Positions 8,505-17,185 of a DNA stretch of 64,000 bases are shown piece by piece. Position 1 is the first letter of the stretch; each line of letters begins with the position of its first letter. Under the pieces are notes generated by a model. The model was not told where the DNA came from, searched no databases, and saw nothing but the letters and a program-made list of their open reading frames with translations. Source of the DNA: VXNE01 sp965261535 (GTDB lineage: Bacteria > Pseudomonadota > Gammaproteobacteria > Pseudomonadales > Azotimanducaceae); assembly GCA_965261535.1 (NCBI GenBank), contig OZ253469.1, positions 4,030,001-4,094,000 of the forward strand. Reading direction: 5' to 3'. Position numbers and translations under genes: made by a program.

Positions 8505-10118
8505 GTGAGGTCGACCGAGTGCCAACTGAGCTTTGGGCGCCGGGGGTGGTGGCGCCGCGCGGCAGCGGCCGCAGGCATCGTGGTGTTCCTTCAATCCGGC
8601 CACACGGCGCCGAGCGAGCCGGCGAGCAGCCTGCTGCTGCTGATCGATGTCTCCGTCAGCATGGGCGACGAAATCGGTTCGGGCAATTCCGACATAAAGA
8701 TCGAGGCCGCGAAGGAGGCGGCGGCCGCAGCCGTTCGCCAGGCCGCGCGAAAGGGGACAGCCGAGGTGGCGGTGCTCGCGTTCGAAGGCGGCTGCGCCCG
8801 GCCGGTTTCCCGGCGCGCGGGCTTCAGCCGGGACTTCGACGCCCTGGAGGACCTCATCGCCAGCCTCCGGCCCGGCGGCGGCACGCCGATGGCGGAAGCG
8901 GTGCTGTTCGCGAACCGCTTCATGCAGAACCAGGGCGCGCCCAAGGCCCGCGACCGCATGATCGTCCTTCTTGCGGACGGCCAGAACGACTGCGGCAATG
9001 TGGGCGACGCGCTGGCCGAACTGAAGGCCGCCGGCGTGATCTTCCGGCACGAGACCGTGGGCTTCGGCATCGAACCCGACTCCGGGGCCGCCCGGGACTT
9101 GCGCGACATCGCCACGGCAAGCGGCGGCGCGTACCACCACGCGGCGGACGCCACACAGCTCGGCGACCTGTTCGTGCAGTTCGTGGACACGTTCACCGTG
9201 ATCGACATGCTGGGCATGTTCGGCAAATCCGCCAGGGGAACCGCGTCGTCGGGCCCGCCCGGCCGGCAGAAAGGTGCGCAGCCGCCGGATCGACCGGGTC
9301 GGGAGACGTCCCTGCCGCCGACTCCGCAGGCCGCCGACGGGGCGCCGGCGGGGGAGGTGACCGCCCTGCTGGGCCAGTTCAAGCCGAAACGGTCGCCCGC
9401 GCCGGTCGATGATCCGCCGCCGTCCAAGCCCGGCGAACCGGGCGCGGTTCTTTGCTACCGGCAGTTCGGCAATCCTTCGGGGCTGGAGGGCGTGCGCAAC
9501 GGCAAGACGGCGACGGAATTCACCTGCGCGCCGTCCTGTGGACCGCTCGACGAGGGGCCGTTCGGGGCCGGCCAGACCGTCGTCCGCAAGCCCGAGGGTC
9601 TGGGTTGCGAAGAGCAGTGCGCCTACGCGGCGGGCGACGACCCGGGCGCCGCATTCGTCGTCGGCCGCTCCCTCTACGAGAACCACTGCGTCCCGGCGCT
9701 CGATCCGTTGCGCCCGCCCGCGGTCGTCGTCCGCTACTACTGCGACCTCAAGGACAACAAGCATCGCCTCGCCTGGGAGCGGGGCGCGCCGGCGACCGGC
9801 GGGTTCCGGGCGTACCTGAACCACTATCCCGAGCGCAACGACGATGCCGAATTCCTCGGCGCGGCTTCCGGCGGGAAGTTTGACTTCGAGTACGGGATCG
9901 ACTTCCACAGCGACCCCGTGGTGGACGGGCTCAACCTGTGGAACCCGTTTCCCCGCGCGGGGGTGAGCGCATGCAACAAGTACGGCATCTGCACGCCGGT
10001 CGTCTACGGCGATGTGGTGGACGATTGCGGGAACAGGAAGCGGCCGTTGCCAAGGCCGCACGGGAACGCGAAGCGGCGACCGCGTTGGCTGCGGCGGTCG
10101 CGGCGGACATGGTGGTGA
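8505..10118 (+). CDS. Secreted VWA-domain protein with chimeric C-terminus
   Basis: Protein of 537 codons from GTG 8505. Residues 17-36 form a signal-peptide-like hydrophobic segment after an Arg-rich n-region. The von Willebrand A domain (about 43-230) has a MIDAS site: DVSVS (D48, S50, S52), a Thr in GGGTPMAEA and an Asp in LLADGQNDCG. A Pro-rich linker (about 240-310) leads to a Cys-rich domain (CYRQFG, CAPSCG, CEEQC, CNKYGIC) that I do not recognise. The last 33 residues or so are Arg/Pro-rich and read out of frame through sequence that, in the next frame, is the helical lead-in of the following FGE-like gene. The natural C-terminus was therefore probably lost by a deletion or frameshift near 10020. 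Confidence 0.75.
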   Translation: MRSTECQLSFGRRGWWRRAAAAAGIVVFLQSGHTAPSEPASSLLLLIDVSVSMGDEIGSGNSDIKIEAAKEAAAAAVRQAARKGTAEVAVLAFEGGCARPVSRRAGFSRDFDALEDLIASLRPGGGTPMAEAVLFANRFMQNQGAPKARDRMIVLLADGQNDCGNVGDALAELKAAGVIFRHETVGFGIEPDSGAARDLRDIATASGGAYHHAADATQLGDLFVQFVDTFTVIDMLGMFGKSARGTASSGPPGRQKGAQPPDRPGRETSLPPTPQAADGAPAGEVTALLGQFKPKRSPAPVDDPPPSKPGEPGAVLCYRQFGNPSGLEGVRNGKTATEFTCAPSCGPLDEGPFGAGQTVVRKPEGLGCEEQCAYAAGDDPGAAFVVGRSLYENHCVPALDPLRPPAVVVRYYCDLKDNKHRLAWERGAPATGGFRAYLNHYPERNDDAEFLGAASGGKFDFEYGIDFHSDPVVDGLNLWNPFPRAGVSACNKYGICTPVVYGDVVDDCGNRKRPLPRPHGNAKRRPRWLRRSRRTWW

Positions 10119-10804
10119 TTCCGGCGGGGCGCTACCGCATGGGCTGCGTGTCTCGCCGAGGCTGCGAAGGCGACGAGAAGCCTGTGCACGAGGTGAGGAT
10201 CGCGTCGTTCGCGCTGTGGAGGCACGAGGTGACGTTCGCGCAATGGGACGCTTGCGTGGACGGCGGCGGGTGCAACGGCTATCGCCCGGACGACGAGGGT
10301 TGGGGCCGGGGCGAGCGTCCGGTGATCAACGTGAGCTGGGGGGATGCGCAGTCGTTTGTGACGTGGCTGTCGCGGGAAACCGGAGAGGATTATCGTTTGC
10401 CGAGCGAGGCGGAGTGGGAATACGCCGCGCGTGCCGGATCCACTACGAAGTACAGTTGGGGCAACGACATCGGGCGGAACCGGGCCAACTGCGACGGTTG
10501 CGGCAGTCGGTGGGATAACCAGAAGACGGCACCAGTCGGGTCGTTTCCGGCGAACGCGTTCGGCCTGCGCGACATGCACGGGAATGTGTGGGAGTGGGTC
10601 GAGGACTGCTCGAACGGAAGCTACGCGGGCGGGCCCTCGGAGGGGAGCGCGTGGAGGTCGGGGAATTGCGCGAAGCGCGTTTTGCGCGGCGGCTCCTGGG
10701 GCGACGATCCGAGGTACCTCCGCGCCGCGAACCGGAGCTGGTACACCTCCGGCTTCCGCTTCAACTTCATCGGGTTCCGTGTGGCCCGGACGCTAACGCC
10801 GTGA
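10109..10804 (+). CDS. FGE/SUMF1-like (EgtB/PvdO superfamily) protein, 5' truncated
   Basis: C-type-lectin-like FGE-sulfatase domain beginning MVVIPAGRYRMGC, with EVTFAQWDAC, RPVINVSWGDAQSFVTWLSR, YRLPSEAEWEYAARAG, GLRDMHGNVWEWVEDC and VLRGGSW, ending in GFRVART. Authentic copper-dependent FGEs carry a Cys in the terminal GFRC motif; here it reads GFRV, so sulfatase-activating activity is unlikely and a binding or EgtB/PvdO-like role is more plausible. The same frame is open upstream to at least 9938 and gives an Ala/Glu/Arg-rich helical segment, so the original protein had an N-terminal domain now replaced by the VWA gene. ATG 10109 is the best internal start. Confidence 0.8.
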   Translation: MVVIPAGRYRMGCVSRRGCEGDEKPVHEVRIASFALWRHEVTFAQWDACVDGGGCNGYRPDDEGWGRGERPVINVSWGDAQSFVTWLSRETGEDYRLPSEAEWEYAARAGSTTKYSWGNDIGRNRANCDGCGSRWDNQKTAPVGSFPANAFGLRDMHGNVWEWVEDCSNGSYAGGPSEGSAWRSGNCAKRVLRGGSWGDDPRYLRAANRSWYTSGFRFNFIGFRVARTLTP

Positions 10805-10834
10805 ATCCTTGAATCTTTACCTCTTGTGGGGGTT

Positions 10835-10856
10835 CCAAGGGGGCATGCCCCCTTGG
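10835..10856. terminator. 22-bp perfect palindrome after the FGE-like gene
   Basis: CCAAGGGGGCATGCCCCCTT followed by GG is self-complementary over 22 bp and would form a strong hairpin 31 bp after the FGE-like stop codon. There is no clean T-run after it, so it is either a Rho-dependent or atypical terminator or another GC-rich palindromic repeat. It does not match the GCGAGGGG hairpin family. Confidence 0.5.
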
Positions 10857-11319
10857 TCGATTGTTCGCATTTTTCAGCCCTCGACGTCAACTGGATCAAG
10901 CCGAACACCGCGTGCGCGATTGGACCGGGACGCCCTGGGGAACAGACGGGAGGAGCGGGAGGGGTTGGGGCTCTCGTGCCTCGGAATCCTGCAGCCATCA
11001 CCGTAGTTCGGGCGCAGTCAAGGGGTTGCCCGGCGCAGTCCGGGCAATCCTGAAGTTGGGGTTGGCACCGGACCAACTGCCCTTGAGGACATCCTCCGAG
11101 CGGAAGACATCGCTGCGACAAAAGTATGCTGCAAGTATTACGTAGGCTTCAACAAGTATCAGTTTCGCAAGATGTTAGGATCACAGTGCAAGAAATTCCC
11201 AAATAAAGGGAGAGGTTGTTCACCTCCCGTGCCTTCCGGGGGGCACGAGGGCGAGGTGGCGAACGGGAGCGGCGAAAGAGCTGGAAGATCGCGCCGTTGA
11301 ATGAGTAGCCGAAGCCGGA
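10857..11319. other. Non-coding accessory stretch
   Basis: No convincing gene is seen. An inverted repeat TTGCCCGG / CCGGGCAA lies at 11026-11047 with a 6-nt spacer. The stretch from 11140 to 11210 is relatively AT-rich. It joins transposase debris on the right. Confidence 0.4.
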
Positions 11320-11430
11320 GGCTAAGATCAATCTGACCGACGGCGACAGCGGGCTGATGCGGAAGAGCAGGCTTCAGGAGTACCGGCAGGCGTATAACGC
11401 GCAGGGGGTGGTGGACGCGAAGAGGTTCTG
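11320..11430 (+). pseudogene. Transposase internal fragment (IS1182-like)
   Basis: Translation gives INLTDGDSGLMRKSRLQEYR followed by QAYNAQGVVDA. This corresponds to the conserved NLTDPDSRxM ... YNAQAVVD segment of IS1182-type DDE transposases. The protein breaks off on both sides and no terminal repeats were found, so this is a relic. Confidence 0.75.
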
Positions 11431-11633
11431 GACGAGATTGCCCAGCGGTGCGAGTGGTCGCAGGATGCGCGAACTGCATCGTGCCTCCGTGTTCGACCGA
11501 CAGCGCGGACAAGGAAACGGGCCGACCTTTCACAAACAAAAAGGCCATCTGGCTCCGACCGCTCAGAAAGACTGGAAACGAATCCTCAACCGGTGACACC
11601 CTACCCGCCGTCACGGAACGACCGAACGCTTAC

Positions 11634-11845
11634 GTTTCCACCCCGGGGGCCGGGGCGTGAACACGCAGGGAACAACGGCAGCGGTATCGGATTTGTTCCA
11701 TGAGAGTTTGGCCCGGACTGTGATCGGGGATTCAATGCTGGTGGCGCGACGAACCGCGGCCCCGAATGAGAGACTGAATCTACCGCCGCAGTCCTGCCCG
11801 ACGCACATAGCAACAAACACCGTTATTGGATTTGTTCCATGAGGG
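11634..11845 (-). repeat. Diverged, rearranged copy of the 291-bp module
   Basis: Read on the + strand, this stretch matches the reverse complement of the module at 32257-32547. Shared blocks include GTTTCCACCCCGGGG, CAGGGAACA, GAGTTTGGCCC, GCTGGTGGCG, GAGACTGAA and a closing TTTGTTCCATG. Several indels are not multiples of three. GGATTTGTTCCATGA occurs twice (near 11690 and 11826), suggesting an internal duplication or partial second copy. No GCGAGGGG hairpin flanks it. A short open gene starts 6 bp after its end. Confidence 0.75.
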
Positions 11846-11851
11846 CCGAGG

Positions 11852-12103
11852 ATGGACAATGGACTAAATGGGTTGCTGCTGGAGCGCCTGCGTACGGTAG
11901 GTGTGTCTCCCGAAGCGGGGGCGCATCGCCTCTGTTGGACACTCGTGGACTTGATCGAGACGGAAGTTGGAACCGACAACGCAACGGCACTCGTTAGAGC
12001 ATTTGCGGCTCAAATGATCGAAGATCGAGTTCAACCGACGACGGCACTTGAGCTCCTTCACTTCATCTCGGCGAATATTCAGATTTGTCCGATTCGTAAG
12101 TAA
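11852..12103 (+). CDS. Hypothetical small protein
   Basis: ORF of 83 residues beginning MDNGLNGLLLERLRTVGVSP. Helical, without signal peptide or recognised motif. It is followed 12 bp later by a membrane-protein ORF on the same strand, so the two may form a small operon. The start lies directly after the diverged repeat module, whose end would form the leader. Coding status is uncertain, because much of the surrounding DNA is relic sequence. Confidence 0.5.
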   Translation: MDNGLNGLLLERLRTVGVSPEAGAHRLCWTLVDLIETEVGTDNATALVRAFAAQMIEDRVQPTTALELLHFISANIQICPIRK

Positions 12104-12115
12104 CGACATCTGCAG

Positions 12116-12523
12116 ATGACCAGGTGGGAACACCTCCATGATCTAGGAAAGGCGGTAGTGACGGTGTCCGTGGCCTTGATAGCACTTGGAGTGAACTTTC
12201 TCGACAACGACTTTAGCTGGAGCGGCGCGAGGTGTTGCTTGGCGGTTGCCTATTGTTTACTTGCCCTCACGGTGATCTTATCGCTATGGTCGATGGCGGC
12301 GGTTTCAGATTTCCTTCCGAAGTCGCCGACTGTAGATTCGCCAACCGCGGACTGCACAGCTAGGGTGATCCTGCCCGCGAACACGTCATTCTTCATGTTC
12401 GCGGCGGCAGTGGTGCTGTTGACAGTGGTTCGAGGGAAGGAAATTACCGCAGAGCGGGACCAGGAACAGGGGGCGTCAACTGACGTGATGGTCATATTTT
12501 GGCAGGACTGGAACAGCGTGTGA
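12116..12523 (+). CDS. Hypothetical membrane protein
   Basis: ORF of 135 residues with at least three hydrophobic spans: about 13-27 (VVTVSVALIALGVNF), about 39-60 (CCLAVAYCLLALTVILSLWS) and about 91-104 (FFMFAAAVVLLTVV). Not recognised. The pairing of a small soluble protein with a small multi-span protein recalls toxin or phage-defence effector pairs, but nothing here proves it. Confidence 0.5.
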   Translation: MTRWEHLHDLGKAVVTVSVALIALGVNFLDNDFSWSGARCCLAVAYCLLALTVILSLWSMAAVSDFLPKSPTVDSPTADCTARVILPANTSFFMFAAAVVLLTVVRGKEITAERDQEQGASTDVMVIFWQDWNSV

Positions 12524-12750
12524 TCGGATGGTTGGGCCGGGGAGAGGGAGGAGCATTTGCTGCCCCCTCCCCTCAAGGCATCGACGCGCTGGGCTCATTG
12601 GCCCTAGCTCTCCTCGCGCGGACGCGGGTCCTCAGGCCCGCGAGCTGCCCAAGACGCCGACGCATGTCTTCGCCTACACCGAGATGCAGTCGGTTCTTTG
12701 GATAGGATGAGTTCAGTGACACCGCCAATGCTCCGTGACATGAGGGACTG

Positions 12751-12987
12751 ATGCCCACTGTCTTCAGGCGAGGCCCGTACCGGTTCTACTTCTACTCCAA
12801 CGATGCGGCCGAGCCGATACACGTGCACGTGGAACGGGACGGAGATGTAGCAAAATTCTGGCTGGATCCGGTGCGACTGCAAAGGAGTGGCGGGTTTCGA
12901 CCACCGGAGATCCTCCGTATTTCGAGGTTGGTCGAGGAGCATCGCGAGCAGATCATGGAGGCGTGGAATGAGTATTTCGGTGGTTGA
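12751..12987 (+). CDS. DUF4160-domain protein
   Basis: 78 residues with the DUF4160 pattern: MPTVFRRGPYRFYFYSNDAA, then EPIHVHVERDGDVAKFWLDP, ending in EEHREQIMEAWNEYFGG. Members are usually encoded immediately before a DUF2442 gene, as here, with a 20-bp overlap. These pairs are often listed as putative toxin-antitoxin-like modules, without an assigned activity known to me. Confidence 0.88.
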   Translation: MPTVFRRGPYRFYFYSNDAAEPIHVHVERDGDVAKFWLDPVRLQRSGGFRPPEILRISRLVEEHREQIMEAWNEYFGG

Positions 12988-13279
12988 AATGCGAATGCCC
13001 GAGGTTGCGGATGTTGGGGTTTCGGAGGAGACGTTGAGTGTCGAGTTGAGTGACGGCAGGACCCTGTCCGTTCCCATTGGCTGGTATCCCCGGCTCGCCT
13101 ACGCGACGGATGAGGAACGAACGAACTGGACGATCATGGACGAGGGGCATGGGATTCACTGGCGGGATCTCGACGAGGACGTGAGCCTGGAAGGCTTGCT
13201 CGCAGGCCACCCTTCACGGGAGAGTCAGGCGTCGTTGAGGCGTTGGCTGGAAAGAAGAGGCGCAAGGAGCGGACGGTAA
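12968..13279 (+). CDS. DUF2442-domain protein
   Basis: 103 residues from ATG 12968, which overlaps the end of the DUF4160 gene. The core reads LSVELSDGRTLSVPIGWYPR then WRDLDEDVSLEGLLAG, matching DUF2442 (NE0471 N-terminal-type fold). Translational coupling through the overlap supports a functional pair. The C-terminal ARSGR tail is Arg-rich. Confidence 0.88.
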   Translation: MSISVVEMRMPEVADVGVSEETLSVELSDGRTLSVPIGWYPRLAYATDEERTNWTIMDEGHGIHWRDLDEDVSLEGLLAGHPSRESQASLRRWLERRGARSGR

Positions 13280-13433
13280 CTCGGCGCATGGGGAGCTTCG
13301 AACGATTGCTTGGGTGGTTCGTGTTGGCAGGCGGTTTCCCGGTTGCCTCCCACGGTCAGTCGAGGCAGAGCGACAGCATCGCGTGACAACGCTTGGTCTA
13401 ACTATGTCCTATCGGAGCAGCGAGGGATGTGTC

Positions 13434-14250
13434 CGCCCAGAACTGCTACTTGGGTTCCGGCAGTTCGCGGGCCGGGGGCTGCGCCACGTCGGGGTTTGGC
13501 GGGGGCATTGGCTGGCGCTGGTGGGCTGGCAGTCCGGGGCGTTCAAGTGCGCGCCGCGGGACCGCTGGCTGGGCTGGCACCGGTCGGTGCAGTTTCGGCG
13601 GCTGCACCTGATCGGCAACAACACGCGGTTCCTGATCCTGCCGGAGGCGGAGGGGATCGCCAACCTGGCGTCGCGGACGCTGGGGCGCGGCCTGCGGCGG
13701 CTGAGCGCGGACTGGGAGGCGCTGGACCGGCATCCGCTGGAGCCGGCGGAGACGTTCGTGGATCCGGCGCGGTTCCGGGGAACGTGCTACGACGCCTCGG
13801 GCTGAGCGCGGGTGGGACGCACGAAGAGCTTTGCGCGCTCGAACGGCGCCTACACGGACCCGCACGACGCGCCGAAGGAGATGTTTCTGCGGCCGTTGGG
13901 CGCGGACGCGAAGGCGCGGCTGGCGGACCCGGCGGATCGCCCGGAGTGGGCGTGCCGGGCGACGCCGGTGCGCTACACGCGCGAGGAACTGCGCTCGCTG
14001 CGCGACCCGGCGGCGACGGAGCGCTTCGCGACGCACTTGAGCCAAGACGAGTTGCGCGCGCTGGGCGCGTGGCGCAGCGCCGAGGGGCGCTGGGTGGCGC
14101 CGTCGGACTCGACCATCTGCCGGGTGCTCGCGGACACCGACCCGGACGCCCTCGGGGACGTGCTGCGCAAGTGGGCGGCGCCGCGCCTCGCCGAGGCCGC
14201 GGACATGCCGGCGCTGGCCGCCGACGGCAAGCGTATCTGCGGCGCCAACC
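13434..14250 (+). pseudogene. DUF4338 (DruA-like)-ISAs1 transposase fusion, frameshifted and truncated
   Basis: Reading across frames gives a DUF4338 core: RLHLIGNNTRFLILP, NLASRTLGRGLRRLSADWEA and ETFVDPARFRGTCY, then GRTKSFARSNGAYTDPHDAP. This is followed by an ISAs1-type DDE transposase N-terminus (PSDSTICRVLADTDPDALGD, LAADGKRICGAN). DUF4338 is the domain of Druantia DruA and is also found fused to ISAs1 transposases. At least two frameshifts are visible, near 13455 and at the stop near 13803. The sequence stops at about 14250, where an oppositely oriented IS1182 remnant begins. Confidence 0.8.
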
Positions 14251-14966
14251 GCCCGACGCCTCCAGCTCGTCCAGCGCCCGGCCGACCTCCCGCTGGTCGT
14301 TCGCCGCCTGGCTGACGTGCTGGCCGACAATGATCTGCGCGTCCCCGTCCACCCCGATCTGCGCGTTGTAGGCGTAATCGAACGCGCCCTTCTTGCCCAT
14401 GATCCGCGCGTCCTTGTCGGCGAAGCTGATCTGTTTCTTGTCCTCGATCTCCCGCCCCGGTCGCAGCTCCTCCTCGCGCGCCTCCAGCGCCCGCTTCGCC
14501 TCGCGTATCCGCTCCAGGCGCTGTTCCCTGTCGCGCAGGTCCTCCCGCAACTCGTAGCCCGTGGCGTCCCGGTACGCGCGGTCCTCCTCCTCGTCGCAGC
14601 GCCGCGCCTGTTCCGACAGGGCCTCGATCTCCTCGCACAGCGCGCGCTCCCGCTCCCGCATCCGACCGTAGCTCATCGCCTTGTGCTTCGAACTGTTCGC
14701 CTTGAACTTCGAGCCGTCCAGACTCACGTGGCCCAGCGAGGCCATGTCGAGCTCCAGCGCCATGCGCACCGTCTGCCTAAAGCAGGACCGGAAGAAGTTC
14801 CCCCGGTCCTTGCGCAAATCGCTCAGCACCCGAAAGTTCGGGCAGTGCTTGCCCGCGATGTACATGAACCCCAAATCCTCGTTGCAGCGCTTCTCGATCC
14901 GCCGCGAACTGAAAACCCCGTGGCTGTACGCGTATATCAGAATCGACACGATTCCATCTGGCGACC
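14250..14966 (-). pseudogene. IS1182-family transposase remnant
   Basis: On the minus strand an open frame carries the family core: SILIYAYSHGVFSSRRIEKR, then FRVLSDLRKDRGNFF, the first catalytic Asp region GHVSLDGSKFKANSSKHK, a coiled-coil EEIEALSEQARRCDEEEDRA stretch, and GAFDYAYNAQIGVDGDAQII with the second Asp. The N-terminus before about 14966 and the C-terminal Glu region are gone. The 3' side ends in ALDELEASGG exactly where the ISAs1 remnant is broken, marking the junction. No terminal inverted repeats were found. Confidence 0.85.
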
Positions 14967-15213
14967 CATCGCGACATCGCCGACTACGCCCCCCTGAAGT
15001 GGAGCGTTGCAAGAGTGAGCACCGTTCGTCAGTGCCTGCATGCTTCCCCTGTTCCCCGTCGTCATCGGCAGGATGGGTAAGGACGGGGGTGAATCGCGAA
15101 AGCAATCAACCCGTGTAATGCGTTGACTATGGCAAGGAGGGCGCGCTCGGCAGGGTCGCCGTTGAGGAAGCTGCGTGGGCAATGGTGGCCGAAGGTGGCG
15201 CTGCGGGTGAGAG

Positions 15214-15735
15214 TCAGGTGGGCCGGAACTCGGCGTCGAGATCGCGGTCGTCGCAGAAGTAGAAGAACGCGTCCCGCAGTTCCGCGATGCGCACGGTGGG
15301 CGGTATCTCTACCTCCATCGCCAGGGAGAATATCGGCGTGCCCGTGTGCGGTGCTCGCTCGGTCGTGGTGTCGAGGTTGTGTATATTGATGTTGCGGGAC
15401 GAGAAAAAGCTCGCCACGGCGTACACGATACCGGGATGGTCCATCGCCGTGACGCTCACGGTATACGGCAGACAGCCCTCGATGCCTTCGCGGTCGCTGG
15501 TGCGGCGGAACAGGTATGCAAGCCCATTGGCCTCGGCGAGCTGGGCCAGCTTGTCTTCGAGGCGCGCGAGTGCCAGGCCGCCGCCGGATATGCTCATGAG
15601 CACCGCGAACTCGCCTCCGAGCACGGTCATGCGGCTATCCTCGATTGACAGCCGCAGGTTGTGCGCCAGCTTGGCGAGATCGTTGACCAGGCCGGGCCGA
15701 TCCCGGCCGATCGCGGCGACAACCGCGCGCGTCAT
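15214..15735 (-). CDS. gcvR: Glycine cleavage system transcriptional repressor-like ACT protein
   Basis: 173-residue protein with two ACT domains (about 5-80 and 92-170), the GcvR arrangement: RPGLVNDLAKLAHNLRLSIE in the first and VTAMDHPGIVYAVASFFSSR in the second. In gammaproteobacteria GcvR senses glycine and antagonises GcvA at the gcvTHP promoter. Its ATG overlaps the glyS stop codon (ATGA at 15732-15735), so translation is coupled to the glycyl-tRNA synthetase. This is a sensible pairing, since both handle glycine. No glycine riboswitch was seen. Confidence 0.85.
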   Translation of the reverse strand: MTRAVVAAIGRDRPGLVNDLAKLAHNLRLSIEDSRMTVLGGEFAVLMSISGGGLALARLEDKLAQLAEANGLAYLFRRTSDREGIEGCLPYTVSVTAMDHPGIVYAVASFFSSRNINIHNLDTTTERAPHTGTPIFSLAMEVEIPPTVRIAELRDAFFYFCDDRDLDAEFRPT

Positions 15736-17093
15736 GTATTCAGGTGCTCAGAAAGATATGCCGGCAGGTCGTTCACCGCGATACGGCATTGGCCCATGGT
15801 GTCGCGATCGCGCACCGTCACGGTATCGTCCTCCTCGATCGTGCGGAAGTCGACGGTCACGCAGAAGGGCGTCCCGACCTCGTCGTGACGACGATAACCC
15901 TTGCCGATATTGCCGGTATTCTCGTACAGCACGCGGCCGAGCCCCAACGCCTGCAGCGCGTGTTTGATGGCACGCGCCTTCGTGACGATGCCTTCATGGT
16001 TGCGTTTGAGCGGTATCACGGCGGCCTTGATCGGCGCCAGGTGCGGTTTTAGGCCGAGCACGGTGCGCCGCTTGCCGTTGTCGAGTTCCTCGACACGATA
16101 CGCTTCGTTGAGCAGCGCGAGCACGCCGCGGTCGACGCCGGCGGACGGTTCGATCACGTAGGGCACCGTCCACTTCCCGGATGCCTGGTCGGGCGTCGCG
16201 AGCCGCGCCGTCGAGTCCGCGTTCGGCATGACAGCGGCGTCGATGGACAGTTCGGACTGTCCCTTCGTGTGTGAGCCGAGATCGAAATCGGTGCGGTTGG
16301 CAATCCCTTCGAGTTCTTCCACGCCGTGGGGGAAGCGGTACATGATGTCGACGGTCGCCTTCGAATAGTGCGCCAGTTCGTTCTCGGGTACGTGGTAAAG
16401 CCGCAGGTTGTTCGGGTTCACCCCCTGATCCTGCCACCAGTCGAGGCGCGCCTGCACCCAGGTGTCGTGCCAGTGCTCGTCCGTGCCCGGCTCGACGAAG
16501 AACTCGACTTCCATCTGCTCGAATTCGCGCACGCGGAAGATGAAGTTCCGGGGTGTGATCTCGTTGCGGAACGCCTTTCCGATCTGGGCGATGCCGAAGG
16601 GCGGGCGGCGCGAGGTCGAGTCGAGCACATGCTTGAAGTTGGTGAAGATCGACTGCGCCGTCTCGGGCCGGAGATAGGCGAACGCGGAGCCGTCGTCCAC
16701 GGGGCCGATGGCGGTCTTGAACATCAGGTTGAACGGACGCGGCTCAGTCAGGTCGTCGGAGCCGCATTGCGGGCAGCGGTCGCCCAGGTGATCGGCGCGC
16801 CAGCGTGATTTGCAACGCCGGCAGTCTACGAGCGGATCGGTGAATGTCGCTTCGTGGCCAGAGTAGCGCAGCACGTTTCGATTGGTCAGGATGGCGGAGT
16901 CCAGCCCTTCGACGTCGTCGCGTTGATATACGACAGCGCGCCACCACGCGGCCTTCAGGTTGTTCTTCAGTTCGACGCCCAGCGGGCCGTAGTCGTATAC
17001 GCCCTGCAGCCCGCCGTAGATCTCGCTCGCCGGGAAGATGAACCCTCGGCGTTTGCATAGGGCGACGAGTTCGTCCATGGACTGCGCGGGCAT
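15732..17093 (-). CDS. glyS: Glycyl-tRNA synthetase, single-chain (alpha2) type
   Basis: Class II synthetase charging tRNA-Gly. Start ATG 17093 (MPAQSMDELVALCKRRGF); 453 residues. Class II motif 2 is FRNEITPRNFIFRVREFEQ and YLRPETAQSIFTNF precedes it. A zinc-ribbon-like CRRCKSRW ... CPQCGSDD lies near residue 100-125. The C-terminal anticodon-binding domain begins LAPIKAAVIPLKRNHEG. This is the archaeal/eukaryotic/Firmicute-type homodimeric enzyme, not the GlyQ/GlyS tetramer common in gammaproteobacteria. gcvR is coupled directly downstream. Confidence 0.95.
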   Translation of the reverse strand: MPAQSMDELVALCKRRGFIFPASEIYGGLQGVYDYGPLGVELKNNLKAAWWRAVVYQRDDVEGLDSAILTNRNVLRYSGHEATFTDPLVDCRRCKSRWRADHLGDRCPQCGSDDLTEPRPFNLMFKTAIGPVDDGSAFAYLRPETAQSIFTNFKHVLDSTSRRPPFGIAQIGKAFRNEITPRNFIFRVREFEQMEVEFFVEPGTDEHWHDTWVQARLDWWQDQGVNPNNLRLYHVPENELAHYSKATVDIMYRFPHGVEELEGIANRTDFDLGSHTKGQSELSIDAAVMPNADSTARLATPDQASGKWTVPYVIEPSAGVDRGVLALLNEAYRVEELDNGKRRTVLGLKPHLAPIKAAVIPLKRNHEGIVTKARAIKHALQALGLGRVLYENTGNIGKGYRRHDEVGTPFCVTVDFRTIEEDDTVTVRDRDTMGQCRIAVNDLPAYLSEHLNT

Positions 17094-17185
17094 TTTCAGA
17101 CTCGGGGGTTCATTGCGGACATCTTGGGCGGCGGCACTATACCGCAATGTCGCGTCGCCGTGAGGACACGCGAATTGTCTGCGGG

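Noticed and set aside
8361..10061. Minus-strand ORF of 566 codons opposite the VWA gene
   Set aside because: It is a GC-driven antisense shadow. The plus strand has a VWA domain with a complete MIDAS motif and a signal peptide; the antisense product shows only His/Arg/Ala-rich low-information sequence.
9938..10108. Start of the FGE-like gene at the upstream ATG 9938
   Set aside because: The first 28 residues or so are an out-of-frame reading of the VWA protein's Cys-rich domain. Helical residues from about 10020 are native, but the true start is lost.
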